DNA of 64,000 nucleotides, from positions 1-64,000 of the forward strand of contig SCUK01000028.1 in NCBI GenBank assembly GCA_004297445.1. Direction: 5' to 3'. The notes below the pieces were generated by a model. The model did not search any database. It was given only the letters and a program-made list of their open reading frames with translations, and had not been told where the DNA came from. How positions within the stretch are numbered: the stretch's first letter is position 1; each line of letters opens with the position of its first letter. This document shows, in pieces, positions 35,310-42,895 of the stretch. The position numbers and the translations under genes were made by a program. Origin of the DNA: Anaerolineae bacterium. Its GTDB lineage: Bacteria; Chloroflexota; Anaerolineae; Anaerolineales; UBA11579.

Positions 35310-35321
35310 TTGCGCGCGCAA
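35310..35321. promoter_or_regulatory. palindrome, candidate MarR operator
   Basis: TTGCGCGCGCAA is a perfect 12-bp palindrome that starts about 14 bp after the -10 hexamer, between promoter and gene. MarR regulators commonly bind such sites and repress their own genes. Confidence 0.4.
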
Positions 35322-35360
35322 TAGTTTACCGATGCACAATCCCGCGCGTGACGAAATCTG

Positions 35361-35813
35361 ATGCTACTCATGAAGCCCACTGACATTCAGAAACAATACC
35401 GCCTTATTCACGATGTGTATGTATTGATGGATTATGGGGATACGGCTGTCTTGAGCGAGTACGAACTCACTGCCTCTCAAATGTCCGTTCTGCGCCAACT
35501 GGATGACCGCGAAGGCCGCCGCCTGACCACCATCAGCGAGCGCGTCATGCGTTCCAAGAGCGCCATCACCCGGATTATTGACATCCTGGAAGCCAAGGGG
35601 CTGGTCTCCCGTGTGGGGGACCCGGAAGACCGCCGCGCTCAGCGCGTGGTGCTAACTTCCAAAGGCACTCGTTTTCGCGAAGAAGTCAATCGCAAGCACC
35701 TGCACTCGCTGGATGGGAGATTCAACGTATTGGAGGAAAGCGAGCAGGCCGCACTGATGAACTTGCTGAACAAATTGCGGGTGGGGCTGGTGGAGTACCT
35801 GAACCCCAAGTAG
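35361..35813 (+). CDS. MarR-family transcriptional regulator
   Basis: A 150-residue winged-helix protein: the N-terminal dimerisation helix, the recognition helix in SERVMRSKSAITRIIDILEAKG, the wing SRVGDPEDRRAQRVVLTSKG (the DxRxxxVxLT signature), and a C-terminal dimerisation helix. It should bind DNA as a dimer and be released by a small ligand or oxidant. The next gene, malE, lies 113 bp downstream; control of the sugar cluster is possible but not shown. A palindrome in its own leader points to autoregulation. Two start ATGs (35361, 35370) are in frame. Confidence 0.85.
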   Translation: MLLMKPTDIQKQYRLIHDVYVLMDYGDTAVLSEYELTASQMSVLRQLDDREGRRLTTISERVMRSKSAITRIIDILEAKGLVSRVGDPEDRRAQRVVLTSKGTRFREEVNRKHLHSLDGRFNVLEESEQAALMNLLNKLRVGLVEYLNPK

Positions 35814-35926
35814 ATGGCCTGTGTTCGTGCGGCGCATTTTCGTGCACCGCCCGAAGGGCAGGAGGCATCGGCAGCCTCCCGCTCGGCAAATCAAACCCTG
35901 TAGACTAGTTTCGGAGGAAGTAAAAA

Positions 35927-37174
35927 ATGAAAAACAAGCTTTTTGGGCTTTTGGCCCTGCTGGTCATCGCCAGCCTGGTGCTCGCCGCCTGCGGGCCCAC
36001 CGGCGCGACCGAAGAACCCACCGGTGAAGAACCGGCGGCAACAGAACCCGCTGGTGAAGAACCGGCGGCAACAGAAGAACCGGCGGCAGCCGAGCCGGTC
36101 ACCATCACCCTGTGGCACTCGCTGAAGGATTCCGAGACCGCAGGTCTCACCGAAATCATCAACGCCTTCACCGCAGCCAACCCGCACGTGACGTTCGATG
36201 TCCTCTTCGTCCCGTTCGATGACCTGCGCAACAAGTTCGAGACGGCCGCCGCCACCGGCGAAGGCCCCGACCTGTTGATTGGCGCCGATGACTGGGGTCC
36301 GGCGTTGTTTGACGCCCTGCTCGTGGCTGACGTTTCGGACGTGCCGACCGAAAACGTCAATGCCGCTGCTTTGGGTGTTGGTCAATACAATGGCGCTCAG
36401 GTTGAGTTGCCCTACGTGCTGAAGGGCGTGGTGTTGTACCGCAACACCGCCATCCAGCCGGAAGCCGCCACCTCCTTTGGAGACCTGAAGGCCAAGGCTG
36501 AAGCCGCCACCACTGGCGACACCTATGGTGCGTTGCTGGAAATCGGCAGCTTCTTCTCGTTCGCTCACCTGTATGGGCAGGGCGGCGCGTTGATGAATGC
36601 TGACGGCACCCCCGCCTTCAACACCGAAGCCGGCGCTGCCTGGCTCGCCATGCTGGCCGACTTCAAGGCCCTCGGCGCTGACTCCTGGTACTCCGACAAT
36701 GACATCAACCTGTTCAAGGAAGGTAAAGTGGGTTGGGTCATCGACGGCACCTGGAACCTGGCTTCCTTCTCCGAAGCCCTGGGTGAGAACCTGGCCATCG
36801 ATGCCTGGCCGACGGGCATGAGCGGTTTCGTTCAGACGGGCGCCATCATGTTGAGCGCCAACTCTGATGAAGCCACCGCGACTGCCGCCAAGTCCTTCCT
36901 CGCCTATCTGCTCGGCGCGGAAGCCCAGGCCGCCTTCTACGCCTCTGATGATGCCTTCATCCCCAGCAACACCACTGTTGCCGTGGATGACCCGCTGCGC
37001 GCCCAGGCCCTCACGGCCTTCGGCGGTGGCACGGCATGGATCGTCACTCCCAAGATGGGCGCTTACTGGGGCCCGACCGAGACCCTGATCAAGACCGTGA
37101 TCGATGAGGGTACCGACGTCACCGAAGCCCTGAACACTGCTGAACAGGGCGTCAACGATGCACTCAACCAGTAA
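35927..37174 (+). CDS. malE: maltose/maltodextrin-type ABC substrate-binding lipoprotein
   Basis: A 415-residue extracellular solute-binding protein of family 1: lipobox LVLAAC (Cys22), an acidic Glu/Pro/Ala linker, then ITLWHSLKDSETAGLTEIINAFTAANP, LLIGADDWGP, VGWVIDGTWNLAS and the C-terminal helices. It captures a sugar, probably maltodextrin given the permeases and GH13 enzymes next to it. The linker has a 24-bp unit repeated once with a 30-bp period (36023 and 36053), a length-variable feature. GGAGG precedes ATG 35927. A terminator follows before malF. Confidence 0.88.
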   Translation: MKNKLFGLLALLVIASLVLAACGPTGATEEPTGEEPAATEPAGEEPAATEEPAAAEPVTITLWHSLKDSETAGLTEIINAFTAANPHVTFDVLFVPFDDLRNKFETAAATGEGPDLLIGADDWGPALFDALLVADVSDVPTENVNAAALGVGQYNGAQVELPYVLKGVVLYRNTAIQPEAATSFGDLKAKAEAATTGDTYGALLEIGSFFSFAHLYGQGGALMNADGTPAFNTEAGAAWLAMLADFKALGADSWYSDNDINLFKEGKVGWVIDGTWNLASFSEALGENLAIDAWPTGMSGFVQTGAIMLSANSDEATATAAKSFLAYLLGAEAQAAFYASDDAFIPSNTTVAVDDPLRAQALTAFGGGTAWIVTPKMGAYWGPTETLIKTVIDEGTDVTEALNTAEQGVNDALNQ

Positions 37175-37207
37175 TCTGTGGTTGTAGCGCTGACGTAATG
37201 TTGTAAA

Positions 37208-37242
37208 CAACAGGTGGGCAGTGAAAGCTGCCCACCTGTTTG
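37208..37242 (+). terminator. terminator between malE and malF
   Basis: AACAGGTGGGCAG pairs with CTGCCCACCTGTT around TGAAAG, with only a short T-run. Partial termination here would make more binding protein than permease, as in other sugar importers. Confidence 0.75.
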
Positions 37243-37249
37243 CTATAAT
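37241..37249 (+). promoter_or_regulatory. extended -10 promoter of malFG
   Basis: TGC-TATAAT (hexamer at 37244-37249) directly abuts the preceding terminator stem. No -35 consensus is visible, as is usual for extended -10 promoters. It would give malFG a separate transcript with an 80-nt leader. Confidence 0.45.
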
Positions 37250-37332
37250 CTCCTTATCGCTTATTTATCTGGGCCTGCTGTAACGCATTCACCCTGCATC
37301 ATCCGCTTTACCAGATTGGATTACGGAGGAGC

Positions 37333-38517
37333 ATGATGGACGTACCGGTACCACTCCCGACCCCCAGCCCCACCGCCCGCCGTAAACGCGTCACTGAATC
37401 CGTGCGCGCCTGGCTTTACATCCTGCCGGCGGGCTTGCTCATGCTGGTCATCACCATGTTCCCCCAGCTCTACCAGATGTGGATGGCCTTTACGGATTAC
37501 CGTCTGGCCAATCTGCGATTCAACATCTTCAACTCTGAAACCTGGGAGAAATTTGCCCCGCCGATTGTCTGGTTCGATAACTTCGTAAAGGTCCTGACCA
37601 GCGACCTGGCGATTGAGAATTACGATTTTGTACGCCTGCTGAAGTTCAATGTCACCTGGACGATGGCCAACGTCTTCTTCCATGTCATCCTCGGCGTTGT
37701 CATTGCGCTGGCGCTTAACAACAAGGTGTTGTTTGGCCGCAAGTTCTACCGCGCGGTGTTTGTCTTGCCGTGGGCCATCCCTGGTCTCATCATCGCTTTC
37801 ACCTGGCGCAACATGTTCGACCGCCGCTTCGGTGCCATTAACCAGATTATCAGCCGCATCAACACCGCGTTTGGTACGGCCTTCCCGACCGACAACCGCT
37901 GGCTGGACGCCACCGAGCCGCCCGGCGGGGGAGGTCCCGGCATCGTGCTTTCGCTGGTGGTTATCCTTCCATTGTTAATCATGGTGTTGAATTCCCTCTA
38001 CAAAGCGCGCATGCCATTCCTGCTCAAGCTGTTGCCCGTGCCCATCATTGCCTGGGTAGTGGCAGAGATGTTCAAGATGATTGTCATCTCGCCGATGGCA
38101 TTCTGGGCGGTGCTCATTGCGAATATCTGGCTGGGTTGGCCGTTCATGACCGTGATTGCCACCGGCGCGCTGCAATCCATACCGGAGGAACTATACGAAG
38201 CCGCCCGCATGGATGGCGCCACCGGCTGGCAGCAACTGGTGAACATCACCCTGCCGCTGTTGCGCCCGGCCATGCTGCCCGCCATCATGGTCGGCACCAT
38301 CTGGACCTTCAACAACTTCAACGTTATCTTCTTCATCACCCAGGGCGGGCCGTTTGGCCGCACCGAACTGCTGGTGACCCAGGCTTACAAACTGGTGTTC
38401 ACCCAGCGGTTGTACGGCGTGGCGGCCGCGTTCAGCATTGTGGTGTTCTTCGTTCTGCTCATCATCACCCTGCTTCAAAACCGTGTGACCCGCGCCACGG
38501 AGGCCTACTATGAATAA
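37333..38517 (+). CDS. malF: maltodextrin-type ABC permease, MalF subunit
   Basis: A 394-residue membrane protein with at least six helices and the permease EAA loop EELYEAARMDGATGWQQLVNITLPLLRP. The larger size than MalG and an external loop after the first helix fit MalF-type subunits. It pairs with the next gene to form the channel. No MalK-type ATPase gene is in the window, so a shared ATPase encoded elsewhere is likely. ATG 37336 has better spacing to GGAGGA than ATG 37333. It overlaps malG by 8 bp. Confidence 0.88.
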   Translation: MMDVPVPLPTPSPTARRKRVTESVRAWLYILPAGLLMLVITMFPQLYQMWMAFTDYRLANLRFNIFNSETWEKFAPPIVWFDNFVKVLTSDLAIENYDFVRLLKFNVTWTMANVFFHVILGVVIALALNNKVLFGRKFYRAVFVLPWAIPGLIIAFTWRNMFDRRFGAINQIISRINTAFGTAFPTDNRWLDATEPPGGGGPGIVLSLVVILPLLIMVLNSLYKARMPFLLKLLPVPIIAWVVAEMFKMIVISPMAFWAVLIANIWLGWPFMTVIATGALQSIPEELYEAARMDGATGWQQLVNITLPLLRPAMLPAIMVGTIWTFNNFNVIFFITQGGPFGRTELLVTQAYKLVFTQRLYGVAAAFSIVVFFVLLIITLLQNRVTRATEAYYE

Positions 38518-39412
38518 CCCACGCCTTCAGGGTGTAATCAAGCAAATCCTTTTGCAGGCCTTTCTGCTTGCCGTCACCGCGGCAGTCATCTTCCCGATTT
38601 TGTGGATGGTGTCCATCGCCATCGACCCGCGCAATATTGACAAGCCGCTTGACCTCACGCTCATTCCCCCCGGCGCCTCCTTTGAGTCGTTCCGCGCCGT
38701 GCTTTTCGACAACAACCCCCTGATGTGCAGCAATCCCGGCGATACCAGCACCTGCATGACCTTCGGCAAACTGTTGCTCAACAGCCTGTATGTGGCAGGC
38801 GGCACGGCCCTGTTCTCCGTCATCCTTGGCGCTACCGCGGCGTATGCTTTCTCGCGCTTCCGCTTCATCGGGCGGCAGGCGGGCATGCTGGCGTTCATCG
38901 CCCTGCTCATGCTGCCGGCCACTGCCACCGTCACGCCGCTTTATGTTCTGCTGGGGCAGGTGAAACTCGGCGATGAGGTCCTTCGCTCCACCCTCATAGG
39001 CCTGGCGATTGCCTATACGTCCGGCGCATTGCCGTTTGCCATCTGGAACCTGAAGGGCTACTTTGACACTGTGCCGCAGGAGTTGGAAGAAGCCGCGCTG
39101 ATTGACGGCGCCTCCGTCACCCAGGCGTTCTTCCGCATCATCCTGCCGCTCTCGCTGCCGGCGCTGGCGGTCACCGTCCTGTTGGGCTTCATGACCGGTT
39201 GGACGGAGTTTGTGCTGGCCTGGCTGTTCCTGGACGACCCGACCAAATTCACTCTGGCAATGGCGTTGCGTTCCATGCAGGGGCAGTTCACCACGCCCTG
39301 GTCCACGTTCTTTGCCATGGCGCTGCTCATGAGCATCCCACCCGTTCTGCTGTTCTTCGCCTTGCAGCGTTACATCGTCTCCGGCCTCACCGTCGGCGGC
39401 GTGAAGGGCTAG
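38510..39412 (+). CDS. malG: maltodextrin-type ABC permease, MalG subunit
   Basis: A 300-residue permease with six predicted helices and the EAA loop QELEEAALIDGASVTQAFFRIILPLSLP. An external segment with two Cys (MCSNPGDTSTCM) could hold a disulfide. It completes the MalFG channel. The start overlaps malF by 8 bp, and the lipoprotein amylase begins 3 bp after its stop, making malF-malG-amylase one likely operon. Confidence 0.88.
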   Translation: MNNPRLQGVIKQILLQAFLLAVTAAVIFPILWMVSIAIDPRNIDKPLDLTLIPPGASFESFRAVLFDNNPLMCSNPGDTSTCMTFGKLLLNSLYVAGGTALFSVILGATAAYAFSRFRFIGRQAGMLAFIALLMLPATATVTPLYVLLGQVKLGDEVLRSTLIGLAIAYTSGALPFAIWNLKGYFDTVPQELEEAALIDGASVTQAFFRIILPLSLPALAVTVLLGFMTGWTEFVLAWLFLDDPTKFTLAMALRSMQGQFTTPWSTFFAMALLMSIPPVLLFFALQRYIVSGLTVGGVKG

Positions 39413-39414
39413 GT

Positions 39415-41076
39415 ATGCCCGGTTTCCCGCATCGCACAAATCAGAGGCCCTTGCAAAAGGGCCTCTTTGCGCTCGCCGCCGCGACTCTTCTGGCGGCGTG
39501 TGCAGCGCCCGGACCCACAGAGACAGTGGGCTTAAGCCCACTGTCTGAAGCGACCAGCGCCATAGCGCCAACCCCCACTGCCGCGCCCACCCTCATCCCC
39601 TATGAAAGCCCGGACTGGTTTCAGAATGCGGTGTTGTATGAAGTGTACGTGCGCTCGTTTTACGATTCGGATGGTGACGGCACAGGCGACCTGCGCGGCG
39701 TGGAGATGAAGCTGGACTACATCGAGAGTCTGGGCGCAGATGCCATCTGGCTCATGCCCATTTTCCCTTCGCCCTCGCTGCATGGCTACGACGTCACCGA
39801 CTTCGTCGCCGTCAATCCGGAATACGGCACGCTGGCCGACCTGCAAAGCCTGGTTGCCGCTGCCCACGCCCGCGGCCTGCGCATCCTGCTGGACTTCGTG
39901 CCCTCGCATCTCTCGGAACAGCATCCCCTGTTCGTCGAGGCCTATGCCAATCCCGAGTCCGAGCACACCGACTGGTTCGTCTTCACCAATGACGCCAACA
40001 CGCTGTACGCCGGCTTTGCCAACAACACCGAGATGCCGCGCTTCAATCACTACAACCCTGAAGTGGTGGACTACCTGAACGAGGCCGCCCTTTTCTGGCT
40101 GGACCTGGATGGCGATGGCGACTTCACCGACGGCATGGACGGCTTCCGGGTGGACAATGCCACCTTCCCGCCGCAGGAGTTCCTGGTGAGCCTGCGCCAG
40201 GCGGTCAAGGCCGCCAACCCCGAAGCGCTGCTGCTGGGCGAAACCTGGGTGCCGGACCCGCGTAGTTTGAGCATCTACTACCAGGACCAGTTCGATGCCC
40301 TGTTTGACTTCCCGCTGTACAGCGCGCTGCAGGGCGGCCCCAACAGCCCCGGCGATGGCGTGTTGAATGGCAAAGGCTTTGCCAGTTTGCTTGGACCGCT
40401 GTTTGAGGAGCAGGATGAACGCTACCCCGTCGAGGGTCTGCGGGTGCGCTTCATCAGCAACCATGACACCGACCGCATCGCCACCGAAGTACGCCGCGAC
40501 CCAACCCGCCAGCGGCTGGCCGCCAGCCTGCTGGCCTGCCTGCCCGGCCCGCTGATGGTGTATTACGGCGAGGAAATCGGCATGCCCGGCCAGAAGGGCA
40601 CCAGCCCGTGGTGGGACGCCTACCGCCGCGCCCCGCTGGATTGGTACGCCGCCGAACAGGGTCCCGGCCAGGCCACGTGGTTCCTCCAGCCCGACCGTGA
40701 CAACCAGCCGCATGACGGCATCAGCGTGGAGGAACAGGACGGCAACCCCACCAGCCTCCTTACCTGGTATCGCAGCCTGCTCGGTTTGCGGCGCAGCACC
40801 CCGGCAGTACAGGAAGGTATCGCCGCCTTCCCGGATGCCGAAGGACTCGGCAAGACCGGCCTGCTCATTCTGCGCGGTGAAGGTCCTGCCTCCGTGTTGT
40901 GCGCCTACAACTTTGGCGATGAGCCTCTGGACATCGTCGTCTCCGGCCTGCCGTTCAACGCCGGGCAATTGCAGGACCTGCTCACCGGCCCGCCGCTGCC
41001 CGTCGAATTTGACCCCGCCGCGCCCTACACCTTCACCCTCCCGCCGCTTTCCTCCTTCTGGCTGTCCGGCGACTAG
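39415..41076 (+). CDS. GH13 alpha-amylase-type lipoprotein
   Basis: A 553-residue glycoside hydrolase with a lipoprotein signal (LLAAC, Cys29) and TP-rich linker, so it is displayed outside the cell membrane. GH13 motifs are complete: the DGDGTGDLRG calcium-like loop, LLDFVPSH, GFRVDNATF (catalytic Asp), LLGETWVP (catalytic Glu) and FISNHDTDR (third carboxylate). It probably degrades starch or glucans to feed the importer encoded upstream. ATG 39415 gives a standard signal. Two oddities lie in its 5' coding region: a terminator-like hairpin (39443-39468) and a perfect 26-bp palindrome (39521-39546). Confidence 0.88.
   Translation: MPGFPHRTNQRPLQKGLFALAAATLLAACAAPGPTETVGLSPLSEATSAIAPTPTAAPTLIPYESPDWFQNAVLYEVYVRSFYDSDGDGTGDLRGVEMKLDYIESLGADAIWLMPIFPSPSLHGYDVTDFVAVNPEYGTLADLQSLVAAAHARGLRILLDFVPSHLSEQHPLFVEAYANPESEHTDWFVFTNDANTLYAGFANNTEMPRFNHYNPEVVDYLNEAALFWLDLDGDGDFTDGMDGFRVDNATFPPQEFLVSLRQAVKAANPEALLLGETWVPDPRSLSIYYQDQFDALFDFPLYSALQGGPNSPGDGVLNGKGFASLLGPLFEEQDERYPVEGLRVRFISNHDTDRIATEVRRDPTRQRLAASLLACLPGPLMVYYGEEIGMPGQKGTSPWWDAYRRAPLDWYAAEQGPGQATWFLQPDRDNQPHDGISVEEQDGNPTSLLTWYRSLLGLRRSTPAVQEGIAAFPDAEGLGKTGLLILRGEGPASVLCAYNFGDEPLDIVVSGLPFNAGQLQDLLTGPPLPVEFDPAAPYTFTLPPLSSFWLSGD
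39443..39468 (+). terminator. terminator-like hairpin inside the amylase signal region
   Basis: AGAGGCCCTT and AAGGGCCTCT form a perfect 10-bp stem around GCAA and are followed by TTTGC. It lies 30 bp after the malG stop yet within the 5' coding part of the amylase gene. Confidence 0.5.
39521..39546. repeat. perfect 26-bp palindrome inside the amylase gene
   Basis: AGACAGTGGGCTT is followed at once by its reverse complement. It encodes part of the linker after the lipobox (TVGLSPLS). The centre GGGCTTAAGCCC resembles a second palindrome family seen at 60992-61007. Confidence 0.7.
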
Positions 41077-41202
41077 AGACTCCCACCCACCAACCACCCG
41101 GGTTTTCAAACCGGCACATCAGCACTTCAGTACATCAGCACGTCAGCACGAATCACTTATCAGGACTTCAAGACTCCCAGACCCCAGGACTCCCCGACTC
41201 CC

Positions 41203-42834
41203 ATGGAAGACTTCATTTTCGGCACCGTTGCCACCGACGAACTAAAACTCCTCAACCACCGCGCCACGCAGGAAGGTTTGCAGCATCTGCATCGCCTCTC
41301 GCCGGCCATCCCGCAGCCCGGCAAACCGGTCACGCTCACGGTCGTCACCGGCCCTGGCCAGCCCGCCGAGCGCATGGCCGCGTACCTCACCACCGATGGC
41401 CGCGAACCGCGCGGCAGCCGTGGTACCGCCGAAACTGGCGCCGCGATTCCCTTCCAACCGGGGCAGGTGATGTGGAACACCCTGCTGTGGGGGTACATCC
41501 AGGAGTGGCACGCCGACCTGCCGCCCCAGCCGGATGGCACGCTGGTGCGCTACAAGATCAGCGCGTGGTGTGAGCAGGGCGATGAGACCTATGCCGATTG
41601 GCCGGAAAGCAAAGTCAAAATCGAACTGGCGACGGATGCCTGGTTCAAGGGCAAGCCCGCCCCGAACACCGTCCCCGGTGACCCGGCGCGCGGCAAGGTG
41701 TTCTCGTATATTGTAGGCAAGGCCCGCGCCCCCAAATGGGCGCACTCGGCGGTGATGTATCACATCTTCGTGGACCGCTTCTTCCCCGGCCAGGGGCGCG
41801 CCTGGCTGCCGGCCCAAAACCTGCATGACCGCCATGGCGGCACGTTGTGGGGCATCGCCGAGAAACTCGACCACATTGAGCGGCTCGGCGCAAACGCCCT
41901 GTGGTTGAGCCCCACCTGGCCCAGCCCGACTCACCACGGCTACGATGTGACCGATTATGCACACACCAACCCGCTCCTGGGCGGCGACGAAGCCCTGCGC
42001 GCCCTGGTGACCGAAGCCCACCGCCGCGGCATCCGCATCATCCTGGACCTGGTGTGCAATCACATCTCCAATCATCACCCGCTCTTTGTGGAAGCGTTGA
42101 ATCAGTCCGCCAGCCCCTACCGTGGCTGGTTCATCTTCGACGACTCGGAAGTCGGCTATCGTTCCTTCTTTGGCACGCACCATATGCCGCAGGTCAACCT
42201 CGAACACCCCGGCGCGCGCCAGTGGATGCTGGACACGGCGCAATTCTGGCTGCGCGAGTTCGGCGTGGATGGCTACCGGCTGGACCATGCCAACGGCCCC
42301 TCGCCGGATTTCTGGCCGGAGTTCACCGCCGTCTGCGCCGAGGCCAACCCGGAGGCGTTCGTATTTGGCGAGGTCGTCGAGCCGCCGGACGTACAGAAGG
42401 CCTATGAGGGCCGTCTGCACGGCCTGCTGGATTTCCACCTGTGCGACCATCTGCGCAAGACCTACGGCTACCGCAGCCTGCCGGAAGCGCAACTCGAAAC
42501 ATTCCTGCACCGCCACCGTGCCTTCTTCCCCGACGATGACGAATTCGTCATGCTCACCTTCGTGGACAATCACGACATGGACCGCTTCAAGTTCATCGCC
42601 GGCGAGGACACCGCCCTGCTCAAGCGGGCCGCACAGATACAGTTCGCCCAGCCGGGCACGCCGGTCATCTACTATGGCACTGAGGTCGGGTTGAGCCAGA
42701 GCGTGAGCATCAAGGAAGTGAAGCAGTTCGACGCCAGCCGCGCCCCGATGGTCTGGGACGAAGCCGCGCAGGATCTGGACTTGTTCGAGTTCTATCAGGG
42801 GTTGGTGCGGGCGCGCACGGGTACCGGAAAGTAG
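41203..42834 (+). CDS. GH13 glucosidase/neopullulanase-type enzyme with N-terminal beta domain
   Basis: A 543-residue GH13 enzyme without a signal peptide. Residues 1-170 form a beta-rich domain resembling the CBM34 or starch-binding module of cyclomaltodextrinase-type enzymes. The barrel then has WLSPTWPSPTHHGYDVTDY, IILDLVCNH, GVDGYRLDHANG (catalytic Asp near 361), FGEVVEPPD (catalytic Glu near 389) and FVDNHDMDRF. It probably cleaves imported maltodextrins in the cytosol. The C-terminal beta domain seems very short. It follows the amylase gene by 126 bp that carry short repeats. Confidence 0.85.
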   Translation: MEDFIFGTVATDELKLLNHRATQEGLQHLHRLSPAIPQPGKPVTLTVVTGPGQPAERMAAYLTTDGREPRGSRGTAETGAAIPFQPGQVMWNTLLWGYIQEWHADLPPQPDGTLVRYKISAWCEQGDETYADWPESKVKIELATDAWFKGKPAPNTVPGDPARGKVFSYIVGKARAPKWAHSAVMYHIFVDRFFPGQGRAWLPAQNLHDRHGGTLWGIAEKLDHIERLGANALWLSPTWPSPTHHGYDVTDYAHTNPLLGGDEALRALVTEAHRRGIRIILDLVCNHISNHHPLFVEALNQSASPYRGWFIFDDSEVGYRSFFGTHHMPQVNLEHPGARQWMLDTAQFWLREFGVDGYRLDHANGPSPDFWPEFTAVCAEANPEAFVFGEVVEPPDVQKAYEGRLHGLLDFHLCDHLRKTYGYRSLPEAQLETFLHRHRAFFPDDDEFVMLTFVDNHDMDRFKFIAGEDTALLKRAAQIQFAQPGTPVIYYGTEVGLSQSVSIKEVKQFDASRAPMVWDEAAQDLDLFEFYQGLVRARTGTGK

Positions 42835-42872
42835 ACAGAACTGGGGATTAATGGGACTGTCATCCTGTCCCT

Positions 42873-42881
42873 TGCTATAAT
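42873..42881 (+). promoter_or_regulatory. extended -10 promoter of sbcC
   Basis: TGC-TATAAT (hexamer 42876-42881) lies 14 bp before the sbcC ATG, leaving a leader of at most 8 nt and no room for a Shine-Dalgarno site. Confidence 0.45.
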
Positions 42882-42895
42882 CATCTCTGCCGCCC

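Noticed and set aside
39199-39414. N-terminal extension of the amylase gene to 39199
   Set aside because: It overlaps malG in another frame and would hide the lipoprotein signal peptide, which must be at the start.
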